From contig NZ_CP036343.1 in the NCBI RefSeq assembly GCF_007746795.1, positions 3,027,369-3,091,368 of the forward strand: 64,000 bases of DNA. The letters run 5' to 3'. The translations under genes were made by a program, and so were the position numbers. Under the pieces are notes generated by a model that was not told the DNA's origin, did no database searches, and saw only the letters and a program-made list of their open reading frames with translations. The first letter of the stretch is position 1; each line of letters opens with the position of its first letter. The stretch comes from Gimesia algae (GTDB lineage: Bacteria > Planctomycetota > Planctomycetia > Planctomycetales > Planctomycetaceae). Below are positions 45,312 to 54,683 of the stretch, piece by piece.

Positions 45312-48110
45312 TTACTTGGTTACTTTTAGCTTGATGGGTGCATCGACCAGTGCTTCTCCCTGGAAGTCGGCCTTCGCCCTGACCACCATGTTCGTCAGAT
45401 CCCCTTCAGTCGCTTCTGCAGATGCCTTAATGGGGATGGTGGCTTCCGTTTTATCTGCTGGAATCTGAACCGTATCGGCGGTCACTCCAGTGACCCCCGG
45501 TGGTAAAGGCAACGTCAACTCAACAGGACCTTTGAAATCATTGATGCGTTTAATTGTTGCTTTGACATCAATCGCAGCTCCTTTTTTCAGTGCACCACCT
45601 CCGGGCACAGCGAGTGTCAGAGTCACCGGTGCCGGCTTGACTCGGATCACCAGCGGGGTGGAAGGCGCATAGACTTTAACCGTCTTCGCAGCAGCCGCCT
45701 TTACTGCCGCCGCCACTTTGGCGTCAACCGCTTTCTTCGCTGCTTCCGCAGCTTTGACTGCGGCAGTCGCTGACTTTATTTCCTCTTCCGCTTTTGCCTG
45801 TTCGGCTTTTTTCTGCTCAGCTGTTTTATCCGTAGCTTTTGCAAGGTCATCGCGTTTTTTAGTGACAGCAGCCAGAGCCGCCTGGGCAGCAGTCAGTTTT
45901 TTAGTAACTTCTACCTGCTCCTTTTTCGCTTTATCGACCTTTGCAGGATTGCGACGATAAGAGACATCGACGGTCGACTGCAGATACGTTGTATAAACAC
46001 CAGGCTTGGCATTGTTGTTGACAAACAGCTGAAATAATTCATCTGCTTTGCCTTTGGCAATCGTTTTATTTTGTACGGTAATATTGCTGTTTTTGGGAAT
46101 GCCATTCCAGGCGAGTGCTACTGCATTATCAAAGCCGGTGCGCTTTACCACTTTGACGGGAACCAGTATCTGGCGTCCCTGATTGACACTGACTTCAGCG
46201 ACATCCGCAACGACCTGATAAGGTGCGACTTCATCAATCACCGATAATGCCAGCGAACGGGCAATTCGAGAATCAGCACGCACATTATTCGCGGCGGGCC
46301 GCAGCACAGTGGCAGCTCGCGCGACGCGTTCCAGTTTCGCAGCAGCGGCTCCAGCGGTCCCTGTGATTTCAATTTCACCGGACCACTTCTGGGCGGATTC
46401 ATCCGCTGTCAGAATCATTTCGGCATTGCTGTCACCACTGCCAATACTGGCCGCTTTACAGGTGACCCCAGGTGGCAGACCTTTGACGGACAGCTCGATG
46501 GTTTCATTAAACCCATCCTGCCTCAATGCCATGACGGCAATCTTGCAGCTGTCCCCTTTTCTCAGTGAAATTGCCGCTGGTGAACCGCCGGTATTGACGG
46601 CCTGTGGATACAGCGGCAAAGCTACCAGCCGAAAATCAGGCTTGGGTTGTCGAATTACAGCCCGATACACCATCCGGGGATTCCCACGGGTTTCAAACTG
46701 CAGATCACGCAAGGTCACTCGGTATTCACCATCAGCGGGTGCTGTAAACAGGTAATAAGGGTCGTCTGTCCTCGTATCAAATAATTTACCACTCAGATCG
46801 GCAAAGACAGTTGTGGCACCGACATTGGCCAGTTGTTTAAATGTCTCTTTGCCCTCTTTGTCTTTGGTTACCTGTTCCACCACGATGACAGGATCCATGA
46901 CGATCCCGTTGCGCTGACCGAATACTTCGATCGAATATTTCTCTTTTGCTTTACCGGTAAATCGAAAAGAGTCGACATCATTTTTCACTTCAAACTGCCC
47001 TACCAGTTCACCGGGCAAAGTTAACGTTTCTTCTTTAGTCTGCTCATCACGAACAATACTACCTTCGGCATAGTAGATCGTCATCGGATTGGAATTTCCC
47101 GCGGGTGTCGCCCAGACATAGGAGTAACCGTCTGCACTGACTTCATGAGGGAACCCCTGCTCTCCCATTTTCAAAGTAGTGGGCTTTGATGGCAGAGTGA
47201 TAAAAACATTCACTTCCTGTAATGGTTCGTCGCCGATACTCCAGTCCGAAATTTTCCCGCCCGGCAGGTTGTAACCGTACAAGGTATAGCTACCGGTTGT
47301 TCCAGGAGTTCCCGAGGGGGGCATGATGAATTCGATATGCGGCTTTTTATGAACACTCAATCGATAGACATTATCAACGCCACCAGCATAAGTCAGATCG
47401 TGGACTTTGATTTTATAAACCCCATCCAGGGGCAGCGTCAGATTGATGTAAGGATCGTTGCGAAACGTATCGCGCTCACTGACGAGACGCCGCTGATCAG
47501 GCCCATACAGTTCGACGATGGCGACAGCAGGTGAATCAATGCGGGCTGCACGGCAGTCAATGGAGACCTTGTCCCCTTTTTTGCCTGTGAATGAATAATA
47601 GTCGACATCCGTCGCACCGTTGAGCAAGGCATTCATTACCGAATCCAGTTCCATCGGTGTTGCCTGATCATCTTTATTGTTAGGCTCAATTTCGGTTTTC
47701 TCGGGCAGATCTCCCACCACAAATGATCGGGGATTGCTCAAGCCATACAAGCCATTCGCGCGGACATCATACACGCCGGCAGGAACATCATTACCAATCT
47801 TCACCAGGAACGTATTGGCAACGGGAATCTGCTTTCCGTTACTGTCCTGCATTTTAGGGACGGCTTTGATATCCGGATGACTGAACCACAGGGCATTCAA
47901 CTCATCCAGATCTTTCCCATTCGTCACCCGTACTTCGACAGTCTGTCCTTTCTGTCCTCCCGAAGGATTGACGGAATAGACAATCGTCTGAGGCAGTTGA
48001 GCCTGGAGCGAATGAATGCTGGTTAAGAAAACCAATCCCAATCCTGCAGCAAGAAAACAGACAACCTTCGTGGTTAAACGACGACGGTCAAAAAATCGCG
48101 TATGCATCAT
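45312..48110 (-). CDS. Exported PPC-domain protein with Ala/Lys coiled coil
   Basis: 932 residues from the ATG at 48110 (MMHTRFFDRRR); the open frame runs 95 codons further up without a signal peptide, so this start is preferred. The signal ends SIHSLQAQ. At least two pre-peptidase C-terminal (PPC)-type beta domains are visible (EIEPNNKDDQATPMELDSV... DVDYYSFTGKKGDKVSIDC, and NDVDSFRFTGKAKEKYSIEV). Residues about 727-810 are an Ala/Lys-rich coiled coil (AKKEQVEVTKKLTAAQAALA), then Ig-like beta domains finish the protein. No catalytic motif seen. The adjacent WD40 gene has a similar coiled coil, so the two may bind each other. Confidence 0.82.
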   Translation of the reverse strand: MMHTRFFDRRRLTTKVVCFLAAGLGLVFLTSIHSLQAQLPQTIVYSVNPSGGQKGQTVEVRVTNGKDLDELNALWFSHPDIKAVPKMQDSNGKQIPVANTFLVKIGNDVPAGVYDVRANGLYGLSNPRSFVVGDLPEKTEIEPNNKDDQATPMELDSVMNALLNGATDVDYYSFTGKKGDKVSIDCRAARIDSPAVAIVELYGPDQRRLVSERDTFRNDPYINLTLPLDGVYKIKVHDLTYAGGVDNVYRLSVHKKPHIEFIMPPSGTPGTTGSYTLYGYNLPGGKISDWSIGDEPLQEVNVFITLPSKPTTLKMGEQGFPHEVSADGYSYVWATPAGNSNPMTIYYAEGSIVRDEQTKEETLTLPGELVGQFEVKNDVDSFRFTGKAKEKYSIEVFGQRNGIVMDPVIVVEQVTKDKEGKETFKQLANVGATTVFADLSGKLFDTRTDDPYYLFTAPADGEYRVTLRDLQFETRGNPRMVYRAVIRQPKPDFRLVALPLYPQAVNTGGSPAAISLRKGDSCKIAVMALRQDGFNETIELSVKGLPPGVTCKAASIGSGDSNAEMILTADESAQKWSGEIEITGTAGAAAAKLERVARAATVLRPAANNVRADSRIARSLALSVIDEVAPYQVVADVAEVSVNQGRQILVPVKVVKRTGFDNAVALAWNGIPKNSNITVQNKTIAKGKADELFQLFVNNNAKPGVYTTYLQSTVDVSYRRNPAKVDKAKKEQVEVTKKLTAAQAALAAVTKKRDDLAKATDKTAEQKKAEQAKAEEEIKSATAAVKAAEAAKKAVDAKVAAAVKAAAAKTVKVYAPSTPLVIRVKPAPVTLTLAVPGGGALKKGAAIDVKATIKRINDFKGPVELTLPLPPGVTGVTADTVQIPADKTEATIPIKASAEATEGDLTNMVVRAKADFQGEALVDAPIKLKVTK

Positions 48111-48396
48111 AATACTGCTACCAATTTTCTGGATGGAATTTTCTGGGAGGAATTCAGGAGGGAACCCGTAATCAACCCGTTTCACATCGGCAAAAACGAA
48201 ATCGATACAGATTATCTTAAGTTTATTGTAAAAAAGCGGATCACCATTGTCTAAACATAAAACAGTGGTCAGCTTGAATTTCAGAGACTTTTCGCGGAAT
48301 TCATGATCACTGGAAAGCGGCGTTCGCTGCGAACAAATGCCATCAGCACACCGGGCTGGTATACTGATGGCATGAAATGTTCGCTGCCAACGCACC

Positions 48397-50934
48397 TTAG
48401 TGGTTGAACAGGAATTCCTTGGTATTGATCAGAGCCCAGATGATATCTTCGTAGGCAATCTGAGGTTTTTCTTTGTGTCGTTCAATATAGGACAGGGCAA
48501 ATTTCATTTCCTGTTCCTGTGGAGCACGGGAATAAACCCAGCGATACAGTTCCTGAACTTTTTCCTCGTTGGACCGTTTCGTATCCTTGGCGAGCAAGGC
48601 GGCACGACTTGACGCACCTGTAATCTTATCCTGAACTTCTTTACTGTTCAGCAGATGCAGGCTTTGCGCCAGGTTGGCGCTCTGGGAACGTTCACACTCA
48701 CAAGCAGTATCCGCCTGGGGCTGACCAAACACCTTCAAGAAGTAAGGAGCCGAGGTAGCGTCCGTAATCTGAATGGCTTTCGTTTCGGCAGGCAGACCTG
48801 AAAAACGCTGCGAGGAATTGGTCACCTGATGGAAAACATCATACAGCACTTCCGCTGTTAAACGTTTTGGATAGTACCGCGAGAAGTTCTGTTTGTCTTT
48901 CAGGTTGTACTCGTTAGGCAGCGAACTGAGTTGATAGGCATTGGAACGACAGATCGACCGCACCAGTTCCTTCATATCGAAGCCACTTTCCACAAAATGC
49001 TTGGACAGTCCTTCCAGCAACTCAGGGTTAGCAGGAGGATTAGTAGCTCGCATATCATCTTCCGGTTCGACAATGCCGCGACCAAAGAAGTGTTTCCAGT
49101 AACGGTTCACAAGTGCTTTTGCGAAGAACGGATTATCGGTTCGTGATAACCATTGCACTAAAGCGACACGGGGATCACGTTCGGGACTTAACTCCAGAGG
49201 TTGCATTCCCAGTGCCGTTGGCTTCAGGTTTTCACCAGAACGTATATTCTTCGCTGCAGCCATCCCTTCTTTATGGAAGATGCGTTTATCACGGAAACCG
49301 CGTACTCCAATGGATCCAGCAGTGGGATCTTTGGTTCCGACCCGACTGAAAAATGCAGCCAGACCATAATAGTCATCCTGACTCCATTTCTCGAAAGGAT
49401 GGTGATGACAGCGTGCACACTGAATTCGGAGCCCCAGGAAGAGTTGAGCCGTGTCTTCCACCTGTTCTTCAACAGTGTTGACTTCACGATACCAGACGAC
49501 AGCCGGGTTCTGACGAAACTCACCAGAGGCAGACAGAATCTCACCTACGAATTCATTGTAGGGTTTATTCTCATACAGGCTGTCCCAGATCCACTGATAG
49601 AAGGCATTCGTGCCGGCAATGTCAACAGGCTGCAATTTTTTGTTACGCAGTACCATATTCCATTTGTTGGCAAAGTAATCAGCATACGCGGGACTGTCGA
49701 TGAGTTTATCAATCAACTTATCACGTTTGGCAGTGTCTTGATCAGCCAGGAAGGCTTTGACTTCTTCTTCGGTCGGTGTCGTTCCTGTGATGTCAATGTA
49801 AACACGTCGCATGAACGTGGCATCGCTGGAAACCGGTGAGGGAGGAATCCCCAGAACTTTCAGTTTGTTGAAGACAGCTTCATCAATCAGATTACGTGAT
49901 TCGGGGAGAGAAGCAATTTCGACACCCAGTGGAATCGTAGCGCGGAACGTTGAAACCTGCCCCTGATAGCGGGCCATGATAGCAACTTCACCAGATAAGG
50001 TCAGCGTTTTGACCAGACCTGTTTTATTGACTTCAGCCATTTCTGTGTCATTGGCTTCAAACAAAGCCATTCGCGTGACGTCTTCGGTCGATCCGTCAGA
50101 GTAGGTTGCGATCACGGAAATCTGCTGCTCTGCTTCCTGTTCCATTGTGCGGGTGGGAGGGAAACATTCGATGGAAACAACCTTGCGGTCATTTTCACTC
50201 CCATAAGGCATTCCCTGCTCGATCCAGCGATACAGTAATCGATACTCGTATGAGTCAGCTTTAATCAGTTTTCCACCACCGTGCGGTGTGACTCCAGTCC
50301 CCTTCATCAATAACAGGCTTTCCGCCGGAGAAGAAGGAAACAGGCGTCGTCCCCGGCCTTCTTTGACCAGAAACTCATAATCGTCTCCAGGATAAAAACC
50401 CAGTAACGACAGTTTAAAACCATTCTGTCCGCTGGCTTTGCCATGACAGCCGCCGCTGTTACAGGTCAGTTTGGTAAAGATCGGCACAACCTGATTTTTA
50501 AAGTTGATTGCTTCCGGAGTTGAGATCCCCTGCACTGCAACCGGAATCGAAACAGCTTTGCCATTCTTTGCTGTCACGGTCAATGTCGTCTGACCATCTT
50601 TCAGTGGAGTCAGATAACCATCGCTGGAAATGGAAGCAATACTCTGATCGGCGACAGCATAAACCACATCGCGGGTCACATCCTGCTGTTTTCCATTTGA
50701 AAGCACTCCCGTGACGACCACCTGTTGTCGTGAGTCAGGACCTCTCAACTGAAGTAATTCTTTTCCGCCAGGATGAGGACCAACCTGGAGTTCTTTGAAA
50801 TCCACCGGAGCGACGGCAGCAGCAGGTGCAGCCTCCACAATGGTCACTGCGTTTCCAGAGAAGAGTGACAGAGTCAACACTCCACACAACATAAGGACCT
50901 GGGGTGTCCGAGAGCCATTAATTCGGAAATCCAT
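48397..50934 (-). CDS. DUF1549/DUF1553 cytochrome-like protein with Big2 domain
   Basis: 845 residues. A signal peptide (about 13-35) is followed by a bacterial Ig-like domain (about 60-135), then a cysteine-rich part with CNSGGCHG (about 158-165, CX4CH instead of the usual CX2CH), DUF1549 (YIDITGTTPTEEEV..., WYREVNTVEEQVEDTAQLFLG, CARCHHHPFEKWSQDDYYGL) and DUF1553 (ALVNRYWKHFFGRGIVEPEDD, RLTAEVLYDVFHQVT). This PSD1/PSCyt family is almost confined to planctomycetes and relatives; proposed haem binding is unproven. AGGAGT before the ATG. First gene of the three-gene unit; 286 bp separates it from the PPC gene. Confidence 0.92.
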   Translation of the reverse strand: MDFRINGSRTPQVLMLCGVLTLSLFSGNAVTIVEAAPAAAVAPVDFKELQVGPHPGGKELLQLRGPDSRQQVVVTGVLSNGKQQDVTRDVVYAVADQSIASISSDGYLTPLKDGQTTLTVTAKNGKAVSIPVAVQGISTPEAINFKNQVVPIFTKLTCNSGGCHGKASGQNGFKLSLLGFYPGDDYEFLVKEGRGRRLFPSSPAESLLLMKGTGVTPHGGGKLIKADSYEYRLLYRWIEQGMPYGSENDRKVVSIECFPPTRTMEQEAEQQISVIATYSDGSTEDVTRMALFEANDTEMAEVNKTGLVKTLTLSGEVAIMARYQGQVSTFRATIPLGVEIASLPESRNLIDEAVFNKLKVLGIPPSPVSSDATFMRRVYIDITGTTPTEEEVKAFLADQDTAKRDKLIDKLIDSPAYADYFANKWNMVLRNKKLQPVDIAGTNAFYQWIWDSLYENKPYNEFVGEILSASGEFRQNPAVVWYREVNTVEEQVEDTAQLFLGLRIQCARCHHHPFEKWSQDDYYGLAAFFSRVGTKDPTAGSIGVRGFRDKRIFHKEGMAAAKNIRSGENLKPTALGMQPLELSPERDPRVALVQWLSRTDNPFFAKALVNRYWKHFFGRGIVEPEDDMRATNPPANPELLEGLSKHFVESGFDMKELVRSICRSNAYQLSSLPNEYNLKDKQNFSRYYPKRLTAEVLYDVFHQVTNSSQRFSGLPAETKAIQITDATSAPYFLKVFGQPQADTACECERSQSANLAQSLHLLNSKEVQDKITGASSRAALLAKDTKRSNEEKVQELYRWVYSRAPQEQEMKFALSYIERHKEKPQIAYEDIIWALINTKEFLFNH

Positions 50935-51553
50935 ACGTCAACTCCTGTGCAACTGGTTTCGTTCTTTACTTCTGGCCTGGCAGCGATCAGGTTTGGCGCG
51001 ATATCACGCAGACCATTAAAAGTATGATGTTTGAAAGACGCTTGCTGTTGGTTGGTTTTTTCAGGTAAGTTTTTTAGGTAAGTTAACCAATCAGTGTTTA
51101 CTGAGTGGTTCAATTTTGCGGGTCAGGAAAAAGCCTTTAAGTACAAAGAACTTTTCCTAAGATATTCAATGTATCAAAGTTTATTTAATTGTCAACGTTT
51201 TAACATATCATCTAAATGTTTTATGTTTTTTTGTCCACTTGAACGCAAAAACGAGGCGCATCGCAATCACGCGGAACTTTTCACCTGTCATATCCGATAA
51301 GTCCTTCAAAACCCGCGTAGACCTCATATTCCATAGGCCGTTCCTGGCAACCGGAAGCCTGTAAATCAGCCTGGCTGGCATTTATTTCGAGGGGAATCAG
51401 TCCGTTCTTTTAAAATCGGGATTTCTTTGATTGCCAGTCCAACTCACTTCTATAGAATAAAGTTAGCATAGATTTTCCGACGGGAACTGCCTGCTGGAAA
51501 ATTTTTTAAGTATTCGTTTATCTAAACTTTCCAGGTGGCTTCAAATCGTACCA
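50935..51553. other. Divergent region with a short tandem repeat
   Basis: 619 bp between the DUF1549/1553 and ribBA genes, AT-rich in its middle. On the minus strand, about 51060-51085, AACTTACCTAAAAA and AACTTACCTGAAAAA occur in tandem, with flanking GGTT/AACC pairs; they could be operator sites for the downstream operon. No FMN riboswitch core was found upstream of ribBA. Confidence 0.45.
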
Positions 51554-52804
51554 ATGTCTGATCCTGCTCACGCTGACTCGACCATCCCTAACATTCAACG
51601 CGTCTTCGAACAATTACGGGCGGGCAAGCCGGTCATTGTAACTGACTCCAGCGAGCGGGAAAATGAAGGCGATTTTATTGTCGCAGCCGAAGCCATTACG
51701 CCCGAAATCGTTCAATTCCTGCTGCGTTACGGGAGTGGCGAACTCTGTGTTTCGCTGCCGGAAGAAGTAGCAGAGCGTCTTCAACTGAACCCGATTGTCG
51801 GCCCGGAAGAAAATACAGCCCCTAATCAGACCCAGTTTCTGATTCCCATCGATCATAAAGACAGTGGTAGCGGTGTCAGTGCAGAATGTCGGGCCATTAC
51901 GATTCGCGCCCTGAGCGATGAACATGCACAGGCAAAAGATTTTGTTCGCCCGGGACACATTCATCCACTGCTTGCCAAACAGGGTGGAATTTTACGTCGG
52001 GCCGGCCATACTGAAGCGACCGGTGACCTGCTGCAGATGGCTGGCTTGAAATCAGTTGGCGTGCTGATCGAAATTCTCAGCCAGAAAGGCTTCGGCATGG
52101 CCGACGCCGACGAGCTACGGGAAATCTCAGAACAGTTCGACATCCCGATTATCTCGACAGCTGAAGTCATTCGACATCGTTACATCAGTGAGAAACTGGT
52201 TCATCGCGAAGTCGAAGTCCCCATCAACACCAAAAACTATGGCACGGTTCAGGTCATTGGCTACTCGGTAGAACACGAAAGCCAGCAACCGGTCGCTCTG
52301 GTCTGGGGTGACCTTGCTTCCGTGGAAGCACCGCTGATCCGCATGCATTCATCCTGCTTTACAGGCGACCTGCTGGATTCGTTGCGTTGTGATTGTGGCG
52401 ACCAGTTGCATATGGCCATGGCTGCGATCAATCAGGCAGGAGCAGGTGCCGTCGTTTACCTGCCTCAGGAAGGCCGCGGGATCGGCCTGATTCCTAAACT
52501 CAAAGCCTATGTGCTGCAGGACGAAGGCTACGACACGGTCGAAGCCAACATTCAATTAGGATTTAAGGCCGACAGCCGGGATTTCACCGTGGGCGTTCAG
52601 ATCCTGAAAGATCTGGGACTGACCAAAGTCCGCCTGCTGACTAACAACCCCAAGAAAACCGATTCAGACGTCTATACGGGCTTCGACCTTGAAGTAGTAG
52701 AACAGGTTCCGATCGTCGCCCCTCCCCATAAAGATCGGGAATTCTATCTGCAAACCAAACGCGATAAGATGGGACACATCCTGCCCACCACTCCCGCCGA
52801 CTGA
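51554..52804 (+). CDS. ribBA: Bifunctional 3,4-dihydroxy-2-butanone-4-phosphate synthase / GTP cyclohydrolase II
   Basis: 416 residues. The N-terminal ~205 are RibB (SSERENEGDFIVAAE with the metal-binding Glu residues, RAGHTEATGDLLQMAGL), the C-terminal ~205 are RibA (HSSCFTGDLLDSLRCDCGDQ with the three zinc cysteines, YLPQEGRGIGLIPKL, RLLTNNPKKT). Together they make the two starting molecules of riboflavin. Both halves look intact. No riboswitch was found in the leader. It ends 7 bases before a convergent gene. Confidence 0.97.
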   Translation: MSDPAHADSTIPNIQRVFEQLRAGKPVIVTDSSERENEGDFIVAAEAITPEIVQFLLRYGSGELCVSLPEEVAERLQLNPIVGPEENTAPNQTQFLIPIDHKDSGSGVSAECRAITIRALSDEHAQAKDFVRPGHIHPLLAKQGGILRRAGHTEATGDLLQMAGLKSVGVLIEILSQKGFGMADADELREISEQFDIPIISTAEVIRHRYISEKLVHREVEVPINTKNYGTVQVIGYSVEHESQQPVALVWGDLASVEAPLIRMHSSCFTGDLLDSLRCDCGDQLHMAMAAINQAGAGAVVYLPQEGRGIGLIPKLKAYVLQDEGYDTVEANIQLGFKADSRDFTVGVQILKDLGLTKVRLLTNNPKKTDSDVYTGFDLEVVEQVPIVAPPHKDREFYLQTKRDKMGHILPTTPAD

Positions 52805-52811
52805 AGCTTCT

Positions 52812-53945
52812 TCATTCGCTGAATCGCCGAGCCGACAGGAACTCAATCGGTAAAGACGTTATACCAGTTGTCGCCAGGTCGGCCAGGATTTCTCCCATGA
52901 CGGATGCAAACTTGAATCCGTGCCCTGAAAACCCGGCGCCATACACAACCCGCTGATTCGCGGGATGCCGATCAACAATGAAATGCCCATCGGGAGTCCG
53001 TGTGTACATACAGACGGCGTGCCGCATTGGATGCGGGTTCAGCGCAGGCATCACTTCTTCCACAAAACGGGAAACGCGGGGCACATCAGTCTCATGGAGC
53101 GAGCGGTCCACATGGGTTGGATCTCCCACGATTTCGCCGCCTGCGTGCTCGGCCAGTTTCACAGATGCTCCCTCCAGTGAAGGAAAACCATAGAACTCTC
53201 CCTCAGGCATATCAAAAAAGAAACTCCCCCGGCCCGCATCCAGATTGTAAACCGGCTCACGAACGGAATTCCAGAGCAACACTTTCCGTACAACTTCCAG
53301 GGGCAATGGTAATCCGCTCAGACAGCCGCTGCTCCAGGGACCCGTCGTCACGATCAATGACGCAGCGGTAATCTGCCGCTGATCGGTCGTGACTTCGATC
53401 AACCGCTCACTGACTTTCACATCCAGAATCTGCTCATTCAGGCAAACCGCTGCTCCTTGTGCCTGCGCACATTCCAGGTGAGTCTGCACACACTTTTCCA
53501 CATGCAGAAAGCCGGCCTCCGGTTCGTGTGTCACTTCAAAGCCTTCCGGAATGCGAAACCCGGGAAATCGCTCTAGCGCATCCGCAGGAGAGACACTTTC
53601 CACTTCCACTCCATAGAGCTCCTCTGCCAGGTGCACGCCTCGGATCACTGCGCCCTCAGGCGGTCCCGCCACCATCAGACCACAACGGTTAAACAGTGAT
53701 TTGCCTGAAGACTGCTCCAGATCGTGCCACAGTTCATAAGCACGCTGTAGCAGCGGAATATAATTCGGGTGCTCAAAGTATGCTTTGCGGATGATGCGCG
53801 TCTCGCCGTGAGAACTGCCCCGGTCATGCGCGACACCAAACTGTTCAACCCCCAGAACATTCAACCCGCGTTTCGACAGATGGTAGAGCGCACTACTGCC
53901 CATACCACCCAGCCCCAGTACCAGATAATCAACATGATGTGCCAT
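52812..53945 (-). CDS. Sarcosine oxidase / N-methyltryptophan oxidase-type flavoenzyme
   Basis: 377 residues. The N-terminal FAD motif is VLGLGGMGSSALYHLSKRG; the FAD-attachment cysteine of the monomeric sarcosine oxidase/SolA family fits AVCMYTRTPDGHFIVDRHP, followed by VYGAGFSGHGFKFASVMG. The HDRGSSHGETRIIRKAY block is also typical. It oxidises an N-methyl amino acid, giving formaldehyde and hydrogen peroxide, but the real substrate is not known. No ribosome site found. Formaldehyde release would link it to the H4MPT genes at 18 kb, an inference. Confidence 0.85.
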   Translation of the reverse strand: MAHHVDYLVLGLGGMGSSALYHLSKRGLNVLGVEQFGVAHDRGSSHGETRIIRKAYFEHPNYIPLLQRAYELWHDLEQSSGKSLFNRCGLMVAGPPEGAVIRGVHLAEELYGVEVESVSPADALERFPGFRIPEGFEVTHEPEAGFLHVEKCVQTHLECAQAQGAAVCLNEQILDVKVSERLIEVTTDQRQITAASLIVTTGPWSSGCLSGLPLPLEVVRKVLLWNSVREPVYNLDAGRGSFFFDMPEGEFYGFPSLEGASVKLAEHAGGEIVGDPTHVDRSLHETDVPRVSRFVEEVMPALNPHPMRHAVCMYTRTPDGHFIVDRHPANQRVVYGAGFSGHGFKFASVMGEILADLATTGITSLPIEFLSARRFSE

Positions 53946-54407
53946 AAAAACGCAGCGATCTATCTAAAGAATCCGTTTCCGCAACAGACCGTGATTATCG
54001 TTTGCCAAGACTGCCAGCGTCAATCTTGTTTCTCCAGACTCAAAGGCACCGCGCATAAAATTACCGGGTGTTCAAGAATTGACAGTCAACCTACCCCACA
54101 TACACACTGACCATCAAATTGGAACACCCGGTAATTAATCACTTCACAGAAAACCATCAAAGTTTGATCATTTTCTGTTCTTAAAGACCTGACACAACTT
54201 CACTCGGCTTGTCACTTCACGGAACAACCCAAACAAGCCGGAGTTGTTGCAGCAGAATCTGTTATCGTCGTACTCCTTCCTCACCGCAACGCACACACGC
54301 ACACACGTACACAGCCACTGACAGCCAGCCCGAATTTCAATCTGATCGATTGAAAAATCCCCCCCTGGGCTACTCTGCCGTCAGCAGCAGTTTTTTTCAG
54401 CCTCTGA
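53946..54407. other. Region between csrA and the flavoenzyme gene
   Basis: 462 bp. It contains the long hairpin at 54059-54136 and a CA/GT-type simple stretch near 54288-54317 (ACGCACACACGCACACACG). No protein gene is supported. Confidence 0.6.
54059..54136 (-). ncRNA. Long multi-tier hairpin, candidate non-coding RNA or unusual terminator
   Basis: A perfect 15-bp inverted repeat (AATTACCGGGTGTTC at 54059-54073, GAACACCCGGTAATT at 54122-54136). Inside, AATTGA (54077) pairs with TCAAATT (54114) with one bulge, and CAGT (54083) with ACTG (54106). A 15-bp exact pair within 100 bases is not expected by chance in 64 kb. On the minus strand it lies 271 bases after csrA and 113 bases before the flavoenzyme gene. 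It is followed by only four T. No GGA motifs for CsrA binding were seen. Confidence 0.5.
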
Positions 54408-54683
54408 TTAACAGACCAGACGCGCCGCTTCGACCACCGATAAAGTTCCCCGGATACCAGCATCAGGCAGGCCCTCGCCGTCCTGATCCTTTCCCGGCCC
54501 TTTGATCACCGGTTGCTTTTCCAGGCCTTCTTCTTCCTCGAGTAACTCAGCCCGGATAACTCGCAGATCACCCGGTGCATCAATACCAATTTTGATGGAA
54601 CCCTTTCCCGTCCGAATCACTTTCACAAGAATGTCATCACCAATTCGGATTCCCTCAGCTAACTTCCGTGTCAAAACCAGCAT
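54408..54683 (-). CDS. csrA: Carbon storage regulator CsrA
   Basis: 91 residues from the ATG at 54683, which follows AAGGAG by 8 bases; a GTG three codons up is too close to that site. MLVLTRKLAEGIRIGDDILVKV, GSIKIGIDAPGDLRVIRAEL are the family core: an RNA-binding dimer that controls translation at GGA motifs. The core is ~60 residues; this protein adds ~30 more, including the segment GLEKQPVIKGPGKDQDGEGL. Divergent from rpmB. Confidence 0.95.
   Translation of the reverse strand: MLVLTRKLAEGIRIGDDILVKVIRTGKGSIKIGIDAPGDLRVIRAELLEEEEGLEKQPVIKGPGKDQDGEGLPDAGIRGTLSVVEAARLVC

Noticed and set aside
51094-51300. Open frame of 68 codons in the ribBA leader region
   Set aside because: AT-rich and of atypical composition, without a ribosome site or recognisable motif.
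51300-51553. FMN riboswitch before ribBA
   Set aside because: I could not find the conserved aptamer core in the leader.
54288-54317. CA-type simple repeat as a regulatory or recombination site
   Set aside because: Short and imperfect; nothing else supports a function.
54209-54505. Open frame of ~98 codons across the CA-rich stretch and csrA
   Set aside because: It lies antisense to csrA and across simple sequence; no domain pattern.
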